Positions 6,961-10,682 of a stretch of DNA of 10,682 bases are shown piece after piece (positions within the stretch are counted from its first letter, which is position 1; the number at the start of each line of letters is the position of its first letter). Under the pieces are notes generated by a model that did not search any database, was not told the origin of the DNA, and saw only the letters and a list, made by a program, of their open reading frames with translations. Source of the DNA: Cyanobacteria bacterium UBA8803 (GTDB lineage Bacteria > Cyanobacteriota > Cyanobacteriia > Cyanobacteriales > Coleofasciculaceae). Position numbers and translations under genes: made by a program. The DNA is taken from positions 651 through 11,332 of the forward strand of contig DNXU01000435.1 of the NCBI GenBank assembly GCA_003505715.1, given 5' to 3'.

Positions 6961-7137
6961 CTAAGTCCAACGCTTCTTGCGCCGCGCCACCTCCTTACGC
7001 TTGCGTTTCTCCAAAGGAGTCTCAAAGTGACGATGCCTCCTCACCTCTGCCAAAATCCCCGCTTTGGAGACTTGACGCTTAAATCTACGCAAAGCTGAAT
7101 CAATTCCTTCGTTTTGACCAACAACTACTTGAGTCAT
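6961..7137 (-). CDS. rpsU: 30S ribosomal protein S21
   Basis: A 58-residue protein of the small ribosomal subunit that helps bring mRNA to the 30S platform near the anti-Shine-Dalgarno region of 16S rRNA. The sequence is typical of cyanobacterial S21. It starts [20 protein letters not shown], followed by [21 protein letters not shown] and a very basic tail, [16 protein letters not shown]. The length is normal for the family. The ATG at 7137 is the only sensible start; TAAGTAGG directly precedes it as a weak ribosome-binding site. It stands alone, with no ribosomal operon around it, an inverted repeat upstream (7178-7198) and a terminator-like hairpin downstream (6844-6867), suggesting a one-gene transcript. 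Confidence 0.97.
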   Translation of the reverse strand: MTQVVVGQNEGIDSALRRFKRQVSKAGILAEVRRHRHFETPLEKRKRKEVARRKKRWT

Positions 7138-7494
7138 CCTACTTACTTATCAACATTAATGACTAGGAGTCAGTGTTAGATTAACTAAACGTTAATCTGC
7201 CTAAATGGACTACAGCAAGAAGCCCATTCGATTTTCAGAGATGGTTGAGCATGAAACTCTAGCTGCTTAGTAGTTTTAAGAGAAATGCAGATCGTTATTT
7301 CTCCTCTTCTCAACGAACCTCCCTCGACGTGAGGTATTGCCCGATGAACAAACCTTACAGCTGAATTTAAGACCCAATCAATACCCTAGCATAATTATTT
7401 TCCCTAATCCCAGCCTCTACAGCTAGGAAGTGCAGAATTTAGGCACAATTCTTCCTCTCGCTGTGTGTACTCCCCCTTTTCTCTCCTCTTTTGC
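7138..7494. other. rpsU upstream spacer
   Basis: A 357-bp gene-free stretch. Its rpsU-proximal part holds the 8-5-8 inverted repeat described separately. Further away is a CCTC-GACGT-GAGG mini-palindrome near 7323-7335. No small reading frame with a ribosome-binding site was seen. Confidence 0.4.
7178..7198. promoter_or_regulatory. Perfect 8-5-8 inverted repeat upstream of rpsU
   Basis: AGATTAAC, spacer TAAAC, GTTAATCT: two perfect 8-bp arms ending 41 bases before the rpsU ATG. The position is where promoter or 5' untranslated region would lie. It could be a dimeric repressor operator or a short mRNA hairpin. The role is inferred. Confidence 0.5.
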
Positions 7495-7740
7495 CTAAAA
7501 TCTGAATCGATACCCTTGGATTTCTAACCGACGACCCGTCGATGTTTTTGGTCGCACTACAAATACCCACCTTCTGGACTGCTGCCTTGGCGAAGTTGCT
7601 GCTTGCCGCTGAGCGAGTTGGAATTCTAAAGTTGTAGGCGCTCGGTATATCTTAATATTTTTCAGCTCAGGAAACGCTGAAAGCCTCTCTATACAATGGA
7701 TTGCAGCGGTAATAAATGAATCATGACATTCTTCATTCAT
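7495..7740 (-). CDS. Small basic protein of unknown function
   Basis: An 81-residue protein I do not recognise. The ATG at 7740 is well supported by AAAGGAGAG with about 10 bases spacing, the best ribosome-binding site in this half of the window. The N-terminal half (MNEECHDSFITAAIHCIERLSAFPELKNI) looks helical. The C-terminal half is rich in Arg/Gln and beta-type residues (RRWVFVVRP ... GRRLEIQGYRFRF). There is no signal peptide or membrane segment, so it is likely cytoplasmic. It stands alone, 357 bp upstream of rpsU on the same strand. Its basic, aromatic end could bind nucleic acid, but that is only a guess. Confidence 0.65.
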   Translation of the reverse strand: MNEECHDSFITAAIHCIERLSAFPELKNIKIYRAPTTLEFQLAQRQAATSPRQQSRRWVFVVRPKTSTGRRLEIQGYRFRF

Positions 7741-8092
7741 GGGTGAGACTCTCCTTTAACTCATCTTCTTCTTTAAGGATTCCCGTTTATGAGGTCAATA
7801 TGGGTGAAGTGAGTTTAAAGATTTGCAGGAATTGGATAAAGACTTATTAAGTCCTTCGTTATCCTTAAGTTCTCAGTGATAAACATGGCTATAGTCTAGG
7901 GCAAAATAAACCTATGTATATAGGGACTGGCAAAAATCTCAGCTCAGAACTTACCCAACTACGCCATATATAGTGGCATTGACCCTTTAGCTCCCAAGGT
8001 AACGCGCCCTACTAATAGAGGCTGTGCCTAAGTTCTAAGCTTTGACCCTCCCACTCGCCAACTGTCTCTACCTGAAACAATCAGCCATTACC
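7741..8092. other. Divergent promoter region between the 81-residue gene and the 493-residue gene
   Basis: About 350 bp between genes transcribed away from each other, so promoters for both should lie here. Visible elements are the palindrome CCTAT-GTAT-ATAGG (7911-7924), GCCA-TATATAG-TGGC (7963-7977) and one copy of a dispersed repeat (8000-8037). No gene was seen. Confidence 0.45.
8000..8037 (+). repeat. Dispersed repeat copy, left of the 493-residue gene
   Basis: This copy matches the reverse complement of 9623-9659 at 32 of 37 aligned positions with one single-base indel. The shared core CCCTACTAATAGAG is perfect. The two copies face each other around the 493-residue gene. The TAACGCRCCCTAC motif is, from general knowledge, common in cyanobacterial spacer repeats. 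Confidence 0.75.
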
Positions 8093-9574
8093 ATGGGTTA
8101 CTCCTCCTTACTATTTTTGCTACCGATCTCACTATCGTTGCCCCTTCTAGCAGCATCAGCAACTGACGTACCAACTGGATTAGCACAAAGTCGCACCCCT
8201 GCTGATTTCTGGCCCCAAGCAGAGCAACTCGTGGAACAGCAGTTGAATTTGATTAATCTCATGGGAGAAACCCTCACCAGTCCTGATATGAACCGGACAG
8301 AAATGGCACGGGGGCGATTGTTCCTGCACTTGGGCAAGGTGGAGCGCTTTCTGAAAAGTCAATATCGGATTCCCCAGTTTCTATGTAACAATGGCACCGT
8401 TTCTCCAGAGGTTCCTGCCGACTTAACATTGCCTCAAAGAGAAGTTTACTGCGCCCTCTATGTTTCAAGCCAGCAGTTAGATCCGATGCTTTCGCTACTA
8501 GATCGGCGTTTGCCCATGCTGGCTGGTTTAGCGGCTACCAATCCCCTTACAGACGAGCGATCGCAATTAAGGGGGCGTTATAACTATCAAATTCCCGTAC
8601 AACCCAGATTTGCGCCAGTACCGGATTTTCCAGAACCAGAACCCCCAGTGATTGGTCTGCCAGCTAAAACCCCCATTGCTGACTACTCTAGGCCACCATT
8701 ACCACCCGCGATCGCTCCCTCTGAAGAAGCGATCGCCACTCTTGAAGCAGCAAGACAGAAACTCCTCTCGGCACTACCTGCATTCCCAGACTCTAATCGG
8801 ATGATGAACCTAACTCCAAATGCGGCAGCTGTGGCTCGCGCTAACTACGGGATCTTACCGTTGGAACAAAAGCAATATGCGCAGTTTTTAGCTCAGCCCA
8901 ATACGGGCATTGCCCACATTTTGCTCGCCCAGAGTTACCACCCCGATCCCAACCAGCTACGAAACCGCCTGCAACCCTCTATATCAGATCAATTTCCCTT
9001 TGTACCTCTCTTGACAAGGGCTAATAGTCTGCTCCCCCGCTTAACCCTTGAGATTGAAGACGGTAACTTCCGGCTGCCCCTGCCCGGTTTAAATTACGGC
9101 TTCATGGTAAATTTGGGTGAGGTTGCCCTCGAAAACCTCAACCCCAATCTGCAAAAAATTCCCAACCTCTCACCTCTACAGCGGGATTTGTTCCTCAACT
9201 ATGTTCCTCCCCTTCAACTAGACGCCCTACAAGTAGATCGGCAACGCTTCCTTACTGGCAAAGAGGGTTTAGGCTTTGTACCACCAGTGAGTCCACCAGC
9301 ATCAACTCAACTCCCAATCGTACTTAACAACACCTATTTACTCCGGTCGATCCAATTCCAGCTACCCGAAGCGCTACTGACAAGAGAACCCATCTCTAGG
9401 GCACAGCGCCGCCATCTCCCAGAACTCCTCAAGACCCCCAGTAGTGATGTACTCGTTGCCTTTCAACCCATCCAGCGGCGTTTTGATGGCAGTTATACAG
9501 TACTGTGGCGTCTGCTCTACCAGTTCCCCGACCCTCAGATTGAAGATTTGGAAAAATATGTTGAACTAGAATAA
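8093..9574 (+). CDS. Large exported protein of unknown function
   Basis: A 493-residue protein I do not recognise. ATG 8093 is preferred because it puts a signal peptide at the very N-terminus (GYSSLLFLLPISLSLPLLAASA, likely cut after Ala23); an in-frame TTG at 8042 is the alternative. Neither has a clear ribosome-binding site. Residues about 35-150 are helical and hold the only two cysteines of the mature protein (98, 120), a possible disulfide. Residues about 165-210 are a Pro-rich linker (FPEPEPPVIGLP, RPPLPPAIAPS). Residues 211-230 look coiled-coil-like. The C-terminal 310-480 segment looks beta-rich, with LTLEIEDGNFRLPLPGLNYGF and LLRSIQFQLPEALL. No membrane span or catalytic motif was seen. 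Three HIP1 sites lie inside, so it is long resident in a cyanobacterial genome. Likely periplasmic or outer-membrane associated. Confidence 0.8.
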   Translation: MGYSSLLFLLPISLSLPLLAASATDVPTGLAQSRTPADFWPQAEQLVEQQLNLINLMGETLTSPDMNRTEMARGRLFLHLGKVERFLKSQYRIPQFLCNNGTVSPEVPADLTLPQREVYCALYVSSQQLDPMLSLLDRRLPMLAGLAATNPLTDERSQLRGRYNYQIPVQPRFAPVPDFPEPEPPVIGLPAKTPIADYSRPPLPPAIAPSEEAIATLEAARQKLLSALPAFPDSNRMMNLTPNAAAVARANYGILPLEQKQYAQFLAQPNTGIAHILLAQSYHPDPNQLRNRLQPSISDQFPFVPLLTRANSLLPRLTLEIEDGNFRLPLPGLNYGFMVNLGEVALENLNPNLQKIPNLSPLQRDLFLNYVPPLQLDALQVDRQRFLTGKEGLGFVPPVSPPASTQLPIVLNNTYLLRSIQFQLPEALLTREPISRAQRRHLPELLKTPSSDVLVAFQPIQRRFDGSYTVLWRLLYQFPDPQIEDLEKYVELE

Positions 9575-9622
9575 TGGGGAAACGACTTACACCCACCCTA
9601 ATACTGCTCGGTTAAAATAATA

Positions 9623-9659
9623 TAGACTTACGCAGAGGCTCTATTAGTAGGGTGTGTTA
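9623..9659 (-). repeat. Dispersed repeat copy, right of the 493-residue gene
   Basis: The inverted partner of 8000-8037. It ends inside the palindrome at 9651-9677. Both lie in non-coding DNA just outside the same gene, 55 bases before its start and 48 bases after its stop. Confidence 0.75.
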
Positions 9660-9677
9660 TGCGGTAGCTAACGCACC
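9651..9677. terminator. GGTGYGTTA palindrome between convergent genes
   Basis: GGTGTGTTA and TAACGCACC form a 9-bp stem (one G-T wobble) around a 9-base loop. It lies 76 bases after the stop of the 493-residue gene and 90 bases after the stop of the phytochelatin synthase gene on the other strand. It could end both transcripts, but no T-tract follows on either strand. It also resembles a widespread cyanobacterial spacer palindrome. Confidence 0.35.
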
Positions 9678-9767
9678 ATTACTGCTTACTTACTGTAACA
9701 GCTTTTTTCCCCCTTCTGTGTTTTCCTCATATAGCAGCATAGCTGACTCCTGCCTTCACCGCACTAC

Positions 9768-10520
9768 TTATTGTGCCGATGCAACCAACACAAACCCCCG
9801 CATCTTGCCAGAAGCAGAATCAATTGTTGCCATTGCCTGCCAAAGCTCTTCAGCTTTTACCCAAACTGGAGGATACTTGTAGCGGGAGACATCTAGGATT
9901 AGAAAACGGTCGGTCTGCTGATTGTAAGCAGCTAACGGCGAAATATGTCCCCCCGTTTCCTGACCAATCGTTTTTCGCAAATAATTAATTAAAATAAAAT
10001 TGCCAGGTTCTCGTAAATTCTTAATTGCCTGATTGCGGAATTCCTCCAGGGTTACCTCACTAGCATGATAAACCTGTACCTTTACCGGATAAGTAGCTAA
10101 GAGTTGCCCCAATTGATCCAACGTCATGCCTTGGCGAGCAGCTACTTCAGCTGGCAATACTCGTTCAGTTTGGGCGTTAAAAAAGTTCTTCTGCGTAAAC
10201 CTGTGGTAAGTGCCAAACTCAGGAGCAATTGGTGCCGGAATCGAAAGAGAATTCAACACCATGACGATACTTGCTACCCCACAGTACGCTAGGTTATCCT
10301 GAGTTTCAAAATGAATACTTAAAGGCATGTAATCTTGGCGAGCTTCACTTTCTATGAGTAACTCTTCTCCCTCACGAGAGTTAAGGTTAATCAAGTTTTG
10401 GGAAACAGGCAAAGTTTGCGATAGAACTCCCTCACTAACAAGACACAGACCTAAAATTATAGCCTGTAAGGGAATGGCAATTGCCTTAAGTAAACCAATT
10501 TGATACTTGCTGGAATTCAT
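9768..10520 (-). CDS. Exported phytochelatin synthase-like glutathione hydrolase/transpeptidase
   Basis: A 250-residue papain-fold enzyme of the phytochelatin synthase family, single-domain bacterial form. Family members cleave glycine from glutathione; prokaryotic ones mostly hydrolyse glutathione and make little phytochelatin. The triad is intact: Cys80 in LAYCGVASIVMVLNSL, His192 in GGHISPLAAY and Asp210 in ILDVSRYKYPPVWV, with spacing matching Nostoc alr0975 (recalled as Cys70, His183, Asp201). Also conserved are VAARQGMTLDQLG and NFILINYLRKTIGQE. The metal-sensing C-terminal domain of plant enzymes is absent. ATG 10520 was chosen: it gives an N-terminal hydrophobic segment (residues 8-30) ending LSQ, like the family's signal peptide. 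An ATG at 10631 would add 37 residues before it. Export implies a periplasmic or lumenal site. It is convergent with the 493-residue gene and has no visible metal-responsive site. Confidence 0.92.
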   Translation of the reverse strand: MNSSKYQIGLLKAIAIPLQAIILGLCLVSEGVLSQTLPVSQNLINLNSREGEELLIESEARQDYMPLSIHFETQDNLAYCGVASIVMVLNSLSIPAPIAPEFGTYHRFTQKNFFNAQTERVLPAEVAARQGMTLDQLGQLLATYPVKVQVYHASEVTLEEFRNQAIKNLREPGNFILINYLRKTIGQETGGHISPLAAYNQQTDRFLILDVSRYKYPPVWVKAEELWQAMATIDSASGKMRGFVLVASAQ

Positions 10521-10663
10521 GGCCAAAGGTGTTAGGTGGTAGATATGCTTATTATTTTCTTTCTGAGATAGGTAAATTCTCCCTCTAGAAGGGTTTTGTA
10601 CAAGATTTATTGGGAAAAACCCACTTACCATGGTTTGCGCCCCCCCTTAAATCTGCCCACTAC

Positions 10664-10682
10664 CCCTCATCCCTCATCCCTC
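10664..10682. repeat. Short tandem heptamer repeat (CCCTCAT)
   Basis: Two full CCCTCAT units and a partial third run to the window edge, where the array is cut off. This is the same class of heptamer repeat as at 1-30 but with a different unit. Confidence 0.7.

Noticed and set aside
5937..8041. CRISPR array, tRNA or rRNA in the repeat-rich middle
   Set aside because: The repeats are inverted or scattered, not regularly spaced, and no tRNA arm motifs or rRNA segments were recognised.
8042..8092. 17-codon N-terminal extension of the 493-residue protein from a TTG
   Set aside because: The ATG at 8093 places the signal peptide correctly; the TTG has no ribosome-binding site.
10521..10631. 37-codon N-terminal extension of the phytochelatin synthase
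   Set aside because: It would precede the signal segment with a long polar stretch unlike known relatives; the shorter form matches the family length.

Overview
The window looks like chromosomal DNA from a filamentous or otherwise repeat-rich cyanobacterium. Three things point there. Six perfect HIP1 octamers (GCGATCGC) lie in coding sequence. Heptanucleotide short tandem repeats sit at both window ends. The last gene encodes a half-size phytochelatin synthase-like protein of the cyanobacterial (Nostoc alr0975) type. Gene density is low: about 60% is coding, and the spacers are full of inverted repeats and small structured elements. No rRNA, tRNA, CRISPR array or intact transposase gene was seen.

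Layout: (1) 1-1614, a CCCCATT heptamer repeat and a minus-strand two-domain cell-wall protein (lysozyme-like N-terminus, L,D-transpeptidase-like SAGC motif at the C-terminus). (2) 1880-2856, minus strand: a small exported protein of unknown role and a single-domain response regulator with a GTG start. (3) 3271-5511, minus strand: two closely related Crp/Fnr-family regulators (about 60% identical by eye). They are separated by about 790 bp containing a run of nested hairpins, one of which resembles group II intron domain V. (4) 5512-6960: mostly non-coding, with one small putative exported peptide gene, a 244-bp interrupted palindrome resembling a MITE, and a likely terminator for rpsU. (5) 6961-7740, minus strand: ribosomal protein S21 (rpsU, 58 codons) behind a perfect 8-5-8 inverted repeat, then an 81-residue basic protein of unknown function. 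(6) 8093-9574, plus strand: a 493-residue exported protein of unknown function, flanked by a 37-38-bp inverted repeat. (7) 9768-10520, minus strand: an exported phytochelatin synthase-like cysteine peptidase/transpeptidase with an intact Cys-His-Asp triad. (8) A CCCTCAT heptamer repeat closes the window.

No multi-gene operon is evident; almost every gene has its own spacer of 150-840 bp. The response regulator and the two Crp/Fnr paralogues lie in a row on one strand and may form a small regulatory island. The phytochelatin synthase and the 493-residue protein are convergent and share a palindrome between their ends. I found no convincing complete new system. The best leads are the structured spacer between the two regulator genes, the MITE-like palindrome, and the inverted repeats around the 493-residue gene.
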